Virus record (IMG/VR): IMGVR_UViG_3300017987_000083 | Span: 1-64,000 of that record | From: a virus | Length of the DNA: 64,000 nt | Reading direction: 5' to 3' (one strand) | Part shown: in pieces, positions 32,231 through 39,981 of the stretch | Layout: each line of letters starts with the position of its first letter | Numbering within the stretch: the first letter of the stretch is position 1 | Translations under genes and position numbers: made by a program | Notes under the pieces: generated by a model | Told to the model about the DNA's origin: nothing | The model's database searches: none | The model's input: the letters and a program-made list of their open reading frames with translations, nothing else

Positions 32231-32503
32231 ATGGCTTTTGTTGTTACTGAACCTTGCTTCAACTGCAAGTACACGGATTGCGTTACGGTTTGCCCTGTAG
32301 ATTGTTTCTATGAGGGAGAAAGTATTCTGTTCATCAACCCGAATGAATGCATTGATTGTCACAATTGCGTTCCCGAATGTCCGGTCGAGGCGATCTTCCC
32401 AGAAGATGAAGTGCCTGATGAATGGAAAGATTACATTCAGTTAAATGCTGAGATGGCACCTAAGTGCCCAAACATCACTGAGAAAAAAGACCCACTTTGT
32501 TGA
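32231..32503 (+). CDS. fdxA: 7Fe ferredoxin (FdxA-like)
   Basis: This 90-residue protein starts [23 protein letters not shown] and has [15 protein letters not shown] later. The Cys spacing gives one [3Fe-4S] and one [4Fe-4S] cluster, as in Azotobacter ferredoxin I and bacterial FdxA. It carries electrons to reductases or oxygenases. The C-terminus (EEKKDPLC-like) is short. AAAGAGAGTG precedes the ATG. It follows the ferritin-like gene and overlaps nothing, so it is complete. Confidence 0.96.
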   Translation: MAFVVTEPCFNCKYTDCVTVCPVDCFYEGESILFINPNECIDCHNCVPECPVEAIFPEDEVPDEWKDYIQLNAEMAPKCPNITEKKDPLC

Positions 32504-32516
32504 AGGGAGCAAAGTC

Positions 32517-33074
32517 ATTCCTACCGAGCACGAATACAAATATGTGGTCTCACTGGACATTGCTGAAAAGTATGACCACAAATCGCTAAAGTCTATGAGC
32601 GATGCTGTTCAAAATATCAAACAGGGTTATCTTGCTTTCTCAAAGGGCATGACACTTCGTGTTCGTTCTATCTCAGATGTCAAACGACAGAAGTGGTATA
32701 TGACTTTCAAGCAAAAAGTCAACAATCGGGTCATAGAGATTGAGAAGAAACTTGATGCCCGTGATGGCGTTGATCTTTGGGAGGTTTGTGTAGGTCGTTT
32801 GACTAAGAATCGTTACATCATAGATGTGGATGGTTTGACATGGGAACTGGATTACTTCTGGAAAGGCCATCATTTGTATTTCATACAAGCTGAGGTCGAA
32901 CTGGATGAGGGTGCTCCTCGTCCTAAGAAGTTGCCAGATTTTCTTAATGACTACATTCTTTATGAAGTGCCCTTGACAGATGATAGGTTTTCTAATAAAA
33001 GATTAGGAGACGCTGAATACGCCAATCGGCTTTACAAAAAACTTGAGGAGAAAAAGAAAAATGGCAAAGCGTAA
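32517..33074 (+). CDS. CYTH-domain triphosphatase-like enzyme
   Basis: This 185-residue protein has PTEHEYKYVV near its start (the ExExK signature of CYTH). It also has LRVRS, WYMTFKQK, IEIEKKL, DGLTWELDYF and FIQAEVELDEG, forming the tunnel barrel. CYTH enzymes hydrolyse triphosphates such as thiamine or inorganic triphosphate, or are adenylate cyclases. The likely start is an ATT at 32517, because it has AAGGGAG 7 bases upstream and begins exactly where the family begins. The alternative ATG at 32445 lacks a ribosome binding site and lies inside the ferredoxin gene. Confidence 0.82.
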   Translation: MPTEHEYKYVVSLDIAEKYDHKSLKSMSDAVQNIKQGYLAFSKGMTLRVRSISDVKRQKWYMTFKQKVNNRVIEIEKKLDARDGVDLWEVCVGRLTKNRYIIDVDGLTWELDYFWKGHHLYFIQAEVELDEGAPRPKKLPDFLNDYILYEVPLTDDRFSNKRLGDAEYANRLYKKLEEKKKNGKA

Positions 33075-33384
33075 AAGGAATTACGATATTATTTACAGAA
33101 AACCGGCTGCTAAGTTTTTCTACAAAGGAACACACAGTCATCCCGTTCGACGAACCGTATTGATTGTTGAAGACAATCCAGAATTTATTGTTGGCTATGA
33201 ACTGCGTGCTGGGAACACAGTGCGTTCAATGAAGGATGCTCCTGTTCACACTTATCGCAAGGACAGAATTGCACGTTATGGTGATTACTCAAGGCTGGAG
33301 CAACATATGCCAGCCGGGAAAACAGAACGAAGCACGACGCTCCGTCGAATGGATTTGCTGGAGTACGTCAAAGAAGGAACATAA
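33061..33384 (+). CDS. Small basic hypothetical protein
   Basis: This protein has 107 residues. I chose the ATG at 33061 because GAGGAG lies upstream. It starts very basic (MAKRKRNYDIIYRKPAAKFF). It then has a beta-rich segment HPVRRTVLIVEDNPEFIVGYELRAGNTV and a TYRKDRIARYGDY segment. WYL-like or SH3-like folds are possible. It overlaps the CYTH stop by 14 bases and ends just before a bidirectional terminator. Confidence 0.66.
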   Translation: MAKRKRNYDIIYRKPAAKFFYKGTHSHPVRRTVLIVEDNPEFIVGYELRAGNTVRSMKDAPVHTYRKDRIARYGDYSRLEQHMPAGKTERSTTLRRMDLLEYVKEGT

Positions 33385-33409
33385 TTGTTCTTTTGAGCTT
33401 TGCTAAAAG

Positions 33410-33446
33410 AAAAAAAAACCGTAAGATTTCTTACGGTTCTTTTTTT
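33410..33446. terminator. Bidirectional intrinsic terminator
   Basis: AACCGTAAG and CTTACGGTT form a perfect 9-bp stem with a 4-base loop ATTT at 33417-33438. It is preceded by a run of A and followed by CTTTTTTT. It separates the convergent plus-strand operon ending at 33384 from the minus-strand gene ending at 33431, and can end both. Confidence 0.92.
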
Positions 33447-33625
33447 GTACTCATTTGATCAAATAGAGTTTCCAGATCGTTTCTTTCTCGTGCTGACAAT
33501 TTGCTGTATGTTATTTTAACAACAGGCTTAGGTTTATCGCATTGGTCACTGTGATGTTTTATCACAGTGACCGTGTACGAAGGGATATTGTGAAAAACGC
33601 ATTTTTCCCAATTCCAAATATCCAT
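33431..33625 (-). CDS. Small hypothetical protein
   Basis: This 64-residue protein was read from the ATG at 33625 (MDIWNWEKCVFHNIPSY), just after the stop of the upstream gene; a TTG at 33652 is an alternative. It has a hydrophobic beta start and a basic helix (LSARERNDLETLFDQM). Its stop codon lies inside the terminator stem. Unknown function; moderate support. Confidence 0.5.
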   Translation of the reverse strand: MDIWNWEKCVFHNIPSYTVTVIKHHSDQCDKPKPVVKITYSKLSARERNDLETLFDQMSTKKEP

Positions 33626-33626
33626 C

Positions 33627-34274
33627 TTACATAAAGAATACCCAGAAACCAAATGCCAACTGAAGCATAATCAGAACAGCCAATACCATGTTGACAACTG
33701 AGTCCGTGCCTCCAGATTTAGTTTCGCCTTCTTTAACTCTTTGTTGAACCTGAGCAGCCGCAGACATGATTGGCTGATGCATGTGCATGGCGTGATCATC
33801 TTCTTCGCTGAAATCGATATTTTCCATCATGGTTTGAATACCGGTAACAACAGCTTCAGAGATAGCTGGGCCAAGTTCAGGGCAGAGTTCTTGTTTTGTA
33901 ACATACTGCTTGTTGTCAGTAGCATAGTGTTCTGCAATGCCAAGGTGCTCTCGCATCTGGAGACGTGTTTCTGGCTCAAGTGATCTCACTTCAACTTCAA
34001 CGATCTCCCCATCCCTGACATGTTCCACTCGCTCTTCAGCAAGCACATTCTTGTGTTTTTGAACGATTCTTTTTTCAAGATGGAGTGGTCTTTTTTCTTC
34101 AGCAAAAATCTCAACAACTTTATCACCATCATCGTTAAATGACGTGTGACGTTCAGCCATACGACCATCAAATGTAGTTTGTTCGATATCTACAGAATTT
34201 GAGTAATCTTCGCAGCAGCAACAGTGCCTGTTGCCATGACCATCCGACATCGTTCTTTTATCAACGTTAGCCAA
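33627..34274 (-). CDS. Membrane-tethered hypothetical protein
   Basis: This 215-residue protein starts with a Cys-rich cluster (HCCCCEDY near 18-24). It continues with a repetitive charged beta region (HLEKRIVQKHKNVLAEERVE) and ends with a transmembrane helix (VVNMVLAVLIMLQLAFGFWVFFM). A TTG start follows AAGGAGGTCATT. The C-terminal anchor would place the rest in the cytoplasm. No family could be assigned. Confidence 0.7.
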   Translation of the reverse strand: MANVDKRTMSDGHGNRHCCCCEDYSNSVDIEQTTFDGRMAERHTSFNDDGDKVVEIFAEEKRPLHLEKRIVQKHKNVLAEERVEHVRDGEIVEVEVRSLEPETRLQMREHLGIAEHYATDNKQYVTKQELCPELGPAISEAVVTGIQTMMENIDFSEEDDHAMHMHQPIMSAAAQVQQRVKEGETKSGGTDSVVNMVLAVLIMLQLAFGFWVFFM

Positions 34275-34357
34275 AATGACCTCCTTAACTTAAGCGTCCT
34301 TGAATAGACAAGCAATCGTAAAAATATGTAGTCATCATAATAAAGATTTTTGGAACT

Positions 34358-34900
34358 TCAGATGCCCCACTTATCTCTAAGACGCTCTAAATATTCTCCT
34401 ACTTTTTTCATCTTTTGCTCTTTGCGAGCTTCTTTTTCAGCTTTCTTGTGAGCTTTTCTTATTTGAACAGCCTCTTCGTGAAGTTTTTCAATTCTGTCTT
34501 CCCATTCCGGGAATGGATTATATCTTTCTAAATCCCCAGCAATTTCCACAAAAACTTCATATCCTTTGAAAGTAACTGTCAGACGTTTTTCGTGATCAAT
34601 GTACTTAATTTCCAAATGAATGCCTCTATTTAAGCCATCGAACATCCAGCCAACTTCATAAAGCCCACCACTTTCTGCATCAAATACAGGAATTTCATTC
34701 ATGATTTGTTCATTGCCGAAAGAGTCCATTGGCACTTCATAGGGATCTTCCCACAGAGGTTCTGATTCAGAACTGTGAAAAGTTATTGGGCTTCCTAAAA
34801 ATTTACAGATAACTCCGAGTTTCCCACCCGGACCCATTAAATTTTTTCTTGTTGCTTCTATGGTCCTTCTTTCTTTGACCATAGATTCCTTGGAATCCAT
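34358..34900 (-). CDS. Hypothetical protein
   Basis: This protein has 180 residues. I chose the ATG at 34900 because AGGAGGG lies directly upstream. The N-terminal half is beta-rich with a GGLYEVGWMFDGLN segment. The C-terminal third is a highly basic/acidic coiled coil (HEEAVQIRKAHKKAEKEARK). It is divergent from the gluzincin gene. Function unknown. Confidence 0.66.
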   Translation of the reverse strand: MDSKESMVKERRTIEATRKNLMGPGGKLGVICKFLGSPITFHSSESEPLWEDPYEVPMDSFGNEQIMNEIPVFDAESGGLYEVGWMFDGLNRGIHLEIKYIDHEKRLTVTFKGYEVFVEIAGDLERYNPFPEWEDRIEKLHEEAVQIRKAHKKAEKEARKEQKMKKVGEYLERLRDKWGI

Positions 34901-34946
34901 TTTCCCTCCTGAATTGTTACTCCTATATATTAGTGAAGGAGGGGCT

Positions 34947-36428
34947 ATGTTCAAAAAACTCAAATCAATGTTTTCAAGTTGTTTTAACTTCTACGAAACA
35001 GGCACAGAAATGGAAACCAGTGCCAGACGACGTTGGAGAATTAAAAAGAAACAAGTTAAATCTGGACCTGTTACAAAAGATAAAGAAATAGAATATCTGA
35101 TCAATGATCGTTCAACGCCTGATTTGGTTAAGATGGTTATGCCACCTGAGCCTTACAATCTTTTGAATTATTCAGTTCATCAATACAAAGGTGGTGGTTT
35201 CCCATCTGATTCAGATGAAGGGCGTGCTGCAAATGTGTATGTGACGGTTACAAACTGTTTGAACATGATGCGTAAGTATTCTAACAAACCTTTAGTGCGA
35301 TGGGCTGGCACAAAAGACCTTGCTGTTCTTCCTATGGCGGGAACTGATTTCAATGCATTTTACAATCGTAAATCAATGCAGTTTTTCTTTTCTTATGACC
35401 CTGTTGCAAAGGTGCCAATTTTCACATCAGAATCTGCTGACATTGTTGCTCACGAATTGGGCCATGCTATTCTTGATTCATTCCGACCTGACACATGGGG
35501 AGTTGCATCTCTTGAAGTTTGGTCTTTCCACGAAGCTTTTGCAGATCTAACAGCATTACTGTCAATCATGCAACACGATGAAATTCTCAAATATGTTCTT
35601 GCTGAAACCAAAGGCAACATAAGAATGGAAAGTGTTATGACTCGTTTAGCGGAAAGTATGGGACGAGCAATTTACAACATTACAGGTGGTCAGGGCGGTC
35701 GTCCAAAGAATCATCTTCGATCAACAATCAACAACTTTAAATACGTCAATCCGGGAACGCTCCCAAAACAAGCTCCTCACAACAAACTTGCCGCAGAATG
35801 TCACAGCTTTGGTCGTGTTTTTCTAGGTGCTTTTTATGATATTATGGAAATGATGTATCATGAAAATGTCGCACAGGGCAAAAGTCAGTTGAAGGCTCTT
35901 AAAGAAGCAAGAGATACTTTGGGCAAATATGTCTTCAAGGCAATTATGCATGTTCCAGTGAATGTCAAATTCTATGAATCATTTGCTAAAACAATGTTGT
36001 GGGTTGATCACAATCAACCAAACCGACCTTATTTTGAAAAGATGCGAGAAATTTTCCTTGATCGAAATTTGATGAAGCCTCAAATTCGCATGTTGAGTGC
36101 TCCTCCTGTTGATGAAGATGGAGACGGCATTGTGGCTTTGGGAAGTCAAGTTCCAATGACTTTGTCTCATCACATCATTCGAGCACAGGGACAAGATGAA
36201 AACCCACTTTATGACGTAGAACTCGTTGCTGCCAAAGAAGGTGCATTTTTCTATGATCAAAATACTGGAAGTGCAATTGATCACGTCAGTGTTTCTGACG
36301 AAGATGTTCTTAGTGCTCTTCAGGATATGATTGTTTTTCTGCACGAAACTGGTGCAGTAAGTGATGATGAGTCTACGCCTTTTGAGATTAAAGATGGAAA
36401 ATTAGAGAGGACTCATTTTTCATGGTAG
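34947..36428 (+). CDS. Thermolysin-like (gluzincin) zinc metallopeptidase
   Basis: This 493-residue protein has VAHELGHAIL (His169, Glu170, His173). A downstream EAFAD (Glu196) completes the HExxH...E gluzincin zinc site, as in M4-type peptidases. No signal peptide is evident, although the N-terminus is very basic. The large C-terminal half contains no recognisable binding domain. It could process virion proteins or break down host cell-surface peptides. GAAGGAGGGG precedes the ATG at 34947. Confidence 0.85.
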   Translation: MFKKLKSMFSSCFNFYETGTEMETSARRRWRIKKKQVKSGPVTKDKEIEYLINDRSTPDLVKMVMPPEPYNLLNYSVHQYKGGGFPSDSDEGRAANVYVTVTNCLNMMRKYSNKPLVRWAGTKDLAVLPMAGTDFNAFYNRKSMQFFFSYDPVAKVPIFTSESADIVAHELGHAILDSFRPDTWGVASLEVWSFHEAFADLTALLSIMQHDEILKYVLAETKGNIRMESVMTRLAESMGRAIYNITGGQGGRPKNHLRSTINNFKYVNPGTLPKQAPHNKLAAECHSFGRVFLGAFYDIMEMMYHENVAQGKSQLKALKEARDTLGKYVFKAIMHVPVNVKFYESFAKTMLWVDHNQPNRPYFEKMREIFLDRNLMKPQIRMLSAPPVDEDGDGIVALGSQVPMTLSHHIIRAQGQDENPLYDVELVAAKEGAFFYDQNTGSAIDHVSVSDEDVLSALQDMIVFLHETGAVSDDESTPFEIKDGKLERTHFSW

Positions 36429-36607
36429 ATTTGTCTAAGATATCCAATGTCATGGCTTACAGCCTGCCTTTGAAACCCAAAGGCTCGCCTGAGTATCAAA
36501 AAGACTACAAACCGGAGAATCATGCGGGTTGTGGCTGTAAGCCCAAAACTGTGACTACTCCTAAGAACGTTTGTCGATGTGCAGCAATTCGGTACAAAAT
36601 TATCTAA
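36422..36607 (+). CDS. Small cysteine-containing protein
   Basis: This 61-residue protein starts by overlap with the peptidase stop. It has two Cys clusters, GCGCKPK (about 36-42) and VCRCAA (about 50-55), which could bind a metal ion. It is followed by an intrinsic terminator, so it closes the operon. No family was recognised. Confidence 0.6.
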   Translation: MVDLSKISNVMAYSLPLKPKGSPEYQKDYKPENHAGCGCKPKTVTTPKNVCRCAAIRYKII

Positions 36608-36663
36608 TTTGCTCTGGACATTAAAAATTGTTTTTTGTAAGAAACTCTCAATGGATTATTCAG

Positions 36664-36695
36664 GGCAAGAGCTAATATACTCTTGCCTCTTTTTT
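36664..36695 (+). terminator. Intrinsic terminator
   Basis: GGCAAGAG (36664-36671) pairs with CTCTTGCC (36680-36687) around an 8-base AT-rich loop and is followed by TCTTTTTT. It ends the peptidase transcript and lies directly upstream of the ribosome binding site of the acidic-protein gene, so that gene needs its own or readthrough transcription. Confidence 0.9.
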
Positions 36696-36708
36696 CAAGG
36701 AGAGAATC

Positions 36709-36990
36709 ATGGTTGAGCGTTATGGGGAAGATTTTTTCCCGGAAGATATTCTTAGTGTTTATGACTCGGTTGACGAGGAAAATCCATATTACGACGACGA
36801 CGACGATGACGATGATTACCAATCAAATAATGATTGGTATGATGACGATGATGAAATTTACGATGACATCGATGAAGAAGACGAATGGTACAATGAAGAC
36901 GATGATGAATGGGATGACGATGATGACGACGAATGGTACGATGACGATGATGATTTAGACGATGACTTGTATGATGAGGACTATGAATGA
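36709..36990 (+). CDS. Extremely acidic Asp/Glu-rich protein
   Basis: This protein has 93 residues. From about residue 20 onward nearly every residue is Asp, Glu, Tyr or Trp, for example a run of eight Asp near residue 30. At DNA level this is built from GAY repeats. CAAGGAGAG precedes the ATG, which argues it is real; the His-rich frame on the opposite strand is its shadow. Such composition suits a DNA mimic, a metal or calcium binder, or a charge-based assembly protein. It overlaps the next gene by 4 bases. Confidence 0.72.
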   Translation: MVERYGEDFFPEDILSVYDSVDEENPYYDDDDDDDDYQSNNDWYDDDDEIYDDIDEEDEWYNEDDDEWDDDDDDEWYDDDDDLDDDLYDEDYE

Positions 36991-37352
36991 CAGCAATATT
37001 TTTGTTTCGATTCGTGGTGGTAATCCACATGTTAGTTTGCATAGGAAACGTAACTTGTTTCTTTTTGCTTCCTTTTGTTGAGCCCCCATGGATAGCATTG
37101 CCTTGTTGCACGTTGATATTCTTTCTTACTTTTCAAAAAGAGGTGACATGTCCTATGACTCGTTTTGAAAATAAGTTGAGACGCCAACTGGGAATGCGGG
37201 AAATTCGTGGCTTTATAGGCCACTACATGATTTGGCCGATTAAAAGAAGAATTCGGGATCGAAAAAGAGCGAAACTATATCCGCCAATTAAGGCAACAAT
37301 GTTTCAGGGTTTGCAACTCAACTCTTCTTCATCTTCTTCTTCATCCCTTTAG
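36987..37352 (+). CDS. DUF2784-like membrane protein
   Basis: This 121-residue protein has two membrane helices (about 4-22 and 33-50: FLFRFVVVIHMLVCIG and IALPCCTLIFFLTF). They are followed by VTCPMTRFENKLRRQLG. The CPxTxxExxLR segment after the helices is characteristic of DUF2784-type proteins. The C-terminus is basic and ends in a poly-serine tract. It is coupled to the acidic-protein gene (ATGA). Confidence 0.68.
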   Translation: MTAIFLFRFVVVIHMLVCIGNVTCFFLLPFVEPPWIALPCCTLIFFLTFQKEVTCPMTRFENKLRRQLGMREIRGFIGHYMIWPIKRRIRDRKRAKLYPPIKATMFQGLQLNSSSSSSSSL

Positions 37353-37566
37353 ACATGTGCCTTCGCTGGTAATATTTGGCATCAGGGCTTTTTCGACCAT
37401 AGACAGGTGGATTCTCATTATTATTGTGATGAGGAAACGCTCCAGCTCCTTTTTTAGCTATTTCTTTACTGTCACGTTCGACACTTCCCACGGATGAATC
37501 CATGGTGCCACCACCACCCGGACCAGCAAGACTCTCTATCATCTGAAACCACTTTTTGAATGTCAT
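37318..37566 (-). CDS. Small basic hypothetical protein
   Basis: This 82-residue frame starts MTFKKWFQMIES (leader-like) and continues Gly/Ser-rich (LAGPGGGGTMDSS). It ends in a Lys/Met-rich KGMKKKMKKS. It overlaps the convergent gene by 35 bases. No ribosome binding site is seen, but TATATTAG lies immediately upstream. It may be a virion-packaged small protein; support is moderate. Confidence 0.5.
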   Translation of the reverse strand: MTFKKWFQMIESLAGPGGGGTMDSSVGSVERDSKEIAKKGAGAFPHHNNNENPPVYGRKSPDAKYYQRRHMSKGMKKKMKKS

Positions 37567-37606
37567 AACACTAATATATACCAAACCAGCTTTGGAAAAG
37601 GTAAAC

Positions 37607-38125
37607 ATGAGCGATAATAATTGGAATGGCATCATGAAGGTGCTCTGGATCAAGCAGGAAAGAGATGGCGAAGTCATCTATGAACAAAATAACATTCGCA
37701 ATCTTTTACACACAGATGGTGAATCTTTCATTTTGAGAGCAGTTTTTACTGGTGGTCAGGTCAGTTCTGTGATTCCCACGAACTATTATCTGGGATTAGA
37801 TAACAGATCAGAAATTGTAGCAGCAAACACTTTAAGTAGTCTTGTTGCTGAACCAACTGGTGATGGCTATGTTCGACAAGCTGTAGCTTCTGCTGGGGAT
37901 TTTGTGGTGACTCTTGAAGGTGTAAATTACCGAGCAACAAGTCCAATTGTTGCATTTCGTGCAGAAGGTGGTAGCTGGGGACCAGTCCAGAATATTTTTC
38001 TAACAGATAGTGCCACCACATCAGGCACATTAATATCTTCTGCTCAATTAGATACAGCAGTGACTGTTGCCGATGGGGATCAAGTTACCATGAGAATTGG
38101 CTTGGTGTTGAAAGATTGTCCATAA
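37607..38125 (+). CDS. Putative virion protein
   Basis: This protein has 172 residues. I chose the ATG at 37607 because GGAAAAGG lies upstream. It has the beta-rich, Ser/Thr/Gly-rich composition of a tail or head decoration protein, with NYYLGLDNRSEIVAANTLSSL and ATSPIVAFRAEGGSWGPV. The repeated short strands and absence of charge clusters fit a structural protein. No family was named. Confidence 0.65.
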   Translation: MSDNNWNGIMKVLWIKQERDGEVIYEQNNIRNLLHTDGESFILRAVFTGGQVSSVIPTNYYLGLDNRSEIVAANTLSSLVAEPTGDGYVRQAVASAGDFVVTLEGVNYRATSPIVAFRAEGGSWGPVQNIFLTDSATTSGTLISSAQLDTAVTVADGDQVTMRIGLVLKDCP

Positions 38126-38126
38126 A

Positions 38127-38615
38127 TCATCTTTCAGATTCAGATATTTCACCAATGTCAATATAATGCATGATTCTTAAGAAATCATCATTTTGTTTAA
38201 CTTTATTTTGCTCTCTATAATTCAAACGCTTAGAGCCTCCGTCCTCAATGTCCAAAAGAGATTTTGAGGAAATTTCAGATACAAATAAAGAATAATAATC
38301 ATCTCTTTGAGATTGATCCATATCTCTCCATTCTTTGTCGCTGATTCTTTTTGGCTCACTGCCTGCCCTGTTTGGCAGCGTAATTTCATATCCGTCTGCT
38401 AATATCTTGACGGGATGCATTTTTTGATTGTTTTTGAGGTGATATTTGCAAAATATTTCCTTTGCTGGTTCGGATGTTGCTTTTCCCATGAACCATACTG
38501 GCACAGACACTCCTACAACTTCTACGGACTTTCCGTTGTGAAGATCATATCTTTGATCACGTGTCAGACGAATGTTGTGATGAATTGTTAGTGAAAGCAT
38601 TTGTTTTGTGTTCAT
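38127..38615 (-). CDS. Hypothetical protein
   Basis: This 162-residue protein has a short beta-hairpin start (MNTKQMLSLTIHHNIRL) and an HNGKSVEVVGVSVPVWFMGKA segment. The charged C-terminal half contains several helices (SQRDDYYSLFVSEISSKSLL). AAAGG lies 6 bases upstream of the ATG. Unknown function. It is convergent with the gene at 37607. Confidence 0.64.
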   Translation of the reverse strand: MNTKQMLSLTIHHNIRLTRDQRYDLHNGKSVEVVGVSVPVWFMGKATSEPAKEIFCKYHLKNNQKMHPVKILADGYEITLPNRAGSEPKRISDKEWRDMDQSQRDDYYSLFVSEISSKSLLDIEDGGSKRLNYREQNKVKQNDDFLRIMHYIDIGEISESER

Positions 38616-38647
38616 ACATACCTTTAGGTCTTAACTGGAGTGTAACC

Positions 38648-39607
38648 ATGCAAGGAATTCGTGTAAAGTACATTTTGTATCCGATGTCAATCATAATGAG
38701 CATAGTCATGTTAATTGGCATCAGTATAAGAGTGCAAAGAGCAAACGTTCTGGAAATATCTGTTGATAACTCTAATCCAGAATTGACGATGCCTATCGTT
38801 GAAAATGACCCTTATGCACACTTGGCTGCAAATGTAGCTCCTGTTCCCAAAAGAGGAATTGAGTATCGAAAATGGTTGCAGGCTTCTGTTAGAATTCGAG
38901 TATCTTATGCATCAGGTTCAGGCACTATTGTCTATTACGATGATAAAACAGGTTGGGCATACATTCAGACATGTGGCCATCTTTGGGGTGGCATGAAAAG
39001 CAACATGTCAGCCGAAGAAGGTAAACGAAGAAAAGAAAAATGTCGTATCAATGTTTTTTATCACAACGAAAAGAAACTTGATCAACCAAAAACATACAGT
39101 GCAGATGTGTTGTATTACAATAACAGAGGTGGTCCCGGTGGTGGACACGATTGTGCGTTAATTCGATTTAAGCCCGATTGGAAACCAAATTATTTTCCTA
39201 TTGCACCTTCAGATTATCGATATAAACCGGGCTCAATGTTACATTCAACTGGATGCGATGGCGCAACAGAAGCTGCACATTATGATGTGCGTGTCATTGG
39301 GTTTTCTAATTCTTCTCAGTTTCCAAGTTTGGTCACTACAGAAAACAGTCCAAGACCCGGACGTTCGGGTGGAGGATTGATGAATGACAGTTATTTTGTG
39401 GCTATTTGCTGGGGCACTTCAGATCGTTCTGGTAATGGTAACGGGTTCTTTACACCATTGAGTACAGTACGATATTACAACGAAAAAAATGGATTTGGTT
39501 GGCTTAATGATGTTGGAAGTAGTTTGGCAAGACAAATCCCAATTAAAGACAGAAACAACCCTCAAAGAAGGTATGAACCAGATTACATTCCATTGCCGGG
39601 ACGTTAA
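38648..39607 (+). CDS. Membrane-anchored trypsin-like serine protease
   Basis: This protein has 319 residues. An N-terminal anchor helix (about 8-27) is followed by a trypsin/Deg-like fold. The triad is His111 (QTCGHLW), Asp168 (GHDCALIRF) and Ser240 (PGRSGGGLM). The SGTIVYYDD strand and GSMLHSTGCDG are consistent with this. The membrane anchor would place the protease domain in the periplasm. There is no PDZ domain. Likely roles are degrading host periplasmic or surface proteins, or virion maturation. GGAG precedes the ATG by 6-7 bases. Confidence 0.88.
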   Translation: MQGIRVKYILYPMSIIMSIVMLIGISIRVQRANVLEISVDNSNPELTMPIVENDPYAHLAANVAPVPKRGIEYRKWLQASVRIRVSYASGSGTIVYYDDKTGWAYIQTCGHLWGGMKSNMSAEEGKRRKEKCRINVFYHNEKKLDQPKTYSADVLYYNNRGGPGGGHDCALIRFKPDWKPNYFPIAPSDYRYKPGSMLHSTGCDGATEAAHYDVRVIGFSNSSQFPSLVTTENSPRPGRSGGGLMNDSYFVAICWGTSDRSGNGNGFFTPLSTVRYYNEKNGFGWLNDVGSSLARQIPIKDRNNPQRRYEPDYIPLPGR

Positions 39608-39969
39608 ACGTTGTCTCTCCAAGCTTTACCGAGTTCGCCGATGTGATCAGAATGTACAACAGTATCAAAATCCTGTTGTGCTAGTTGGAGCAATTGTCTC
39701 GCATATCCTTGTCGCCTAACATCTGGCATTGTGTAAACATTGGCAATTTGGGCATTAGTTCCATCTCTTGATACAACCTGAAGGGCACTAACAGCCTGCC
39801 CATCAACCATGTAAATGTATCGATAAGAACCATGCGGTGAGACATACTTCACCGCACCATTCTTAGTGTCACCGCCCAAATTTTCTTCTGGGCCAATCTG
39901 ACTGGTTTGACCTGCTGGACTCAGAAGGTATTGCAGCATTTCATTTTCTAACCAAAGTTTAAACTTCAT
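39604..39969 (-). CDS. GNAT-family N-acetyltransferase
   Basis: This 121-residue protein contains IANVYTMPDVRRQGYARQLLQLAQ, the acetyl-CoA-binding motif A of GNAT enzymes (RRQGYA at 85-90). The N-terminus MKFKLWLENEM resembles the capsid-targeting-like leaders seen elsewhere in this phage. Possible targets are small molecules, antibiotics or host proteins. AAGG precedes the ATG. It is convergent with the protease gene. Confidence 0.85.
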   Translation of the reverse strand: MKFKLWLENEMLQYLLSPAGQTSQIGPEENLGGDTKNGAVKYVSPHGSYRYIYMVDGQAVSALQVVSRDGTNAQIANVYTMPDVRRQGYARQLLQLAQQDFDTVVHSDHIGELGKAWRDNV

Positions 39970-39981
39970 GCCTTATGTATG

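Noticed and set aside
36752-37111. His/Arg-rich minus-strand frame
   Set aside because: It is the shadow of the Asp-rich gene, which has the ribosome binding site and operon context.
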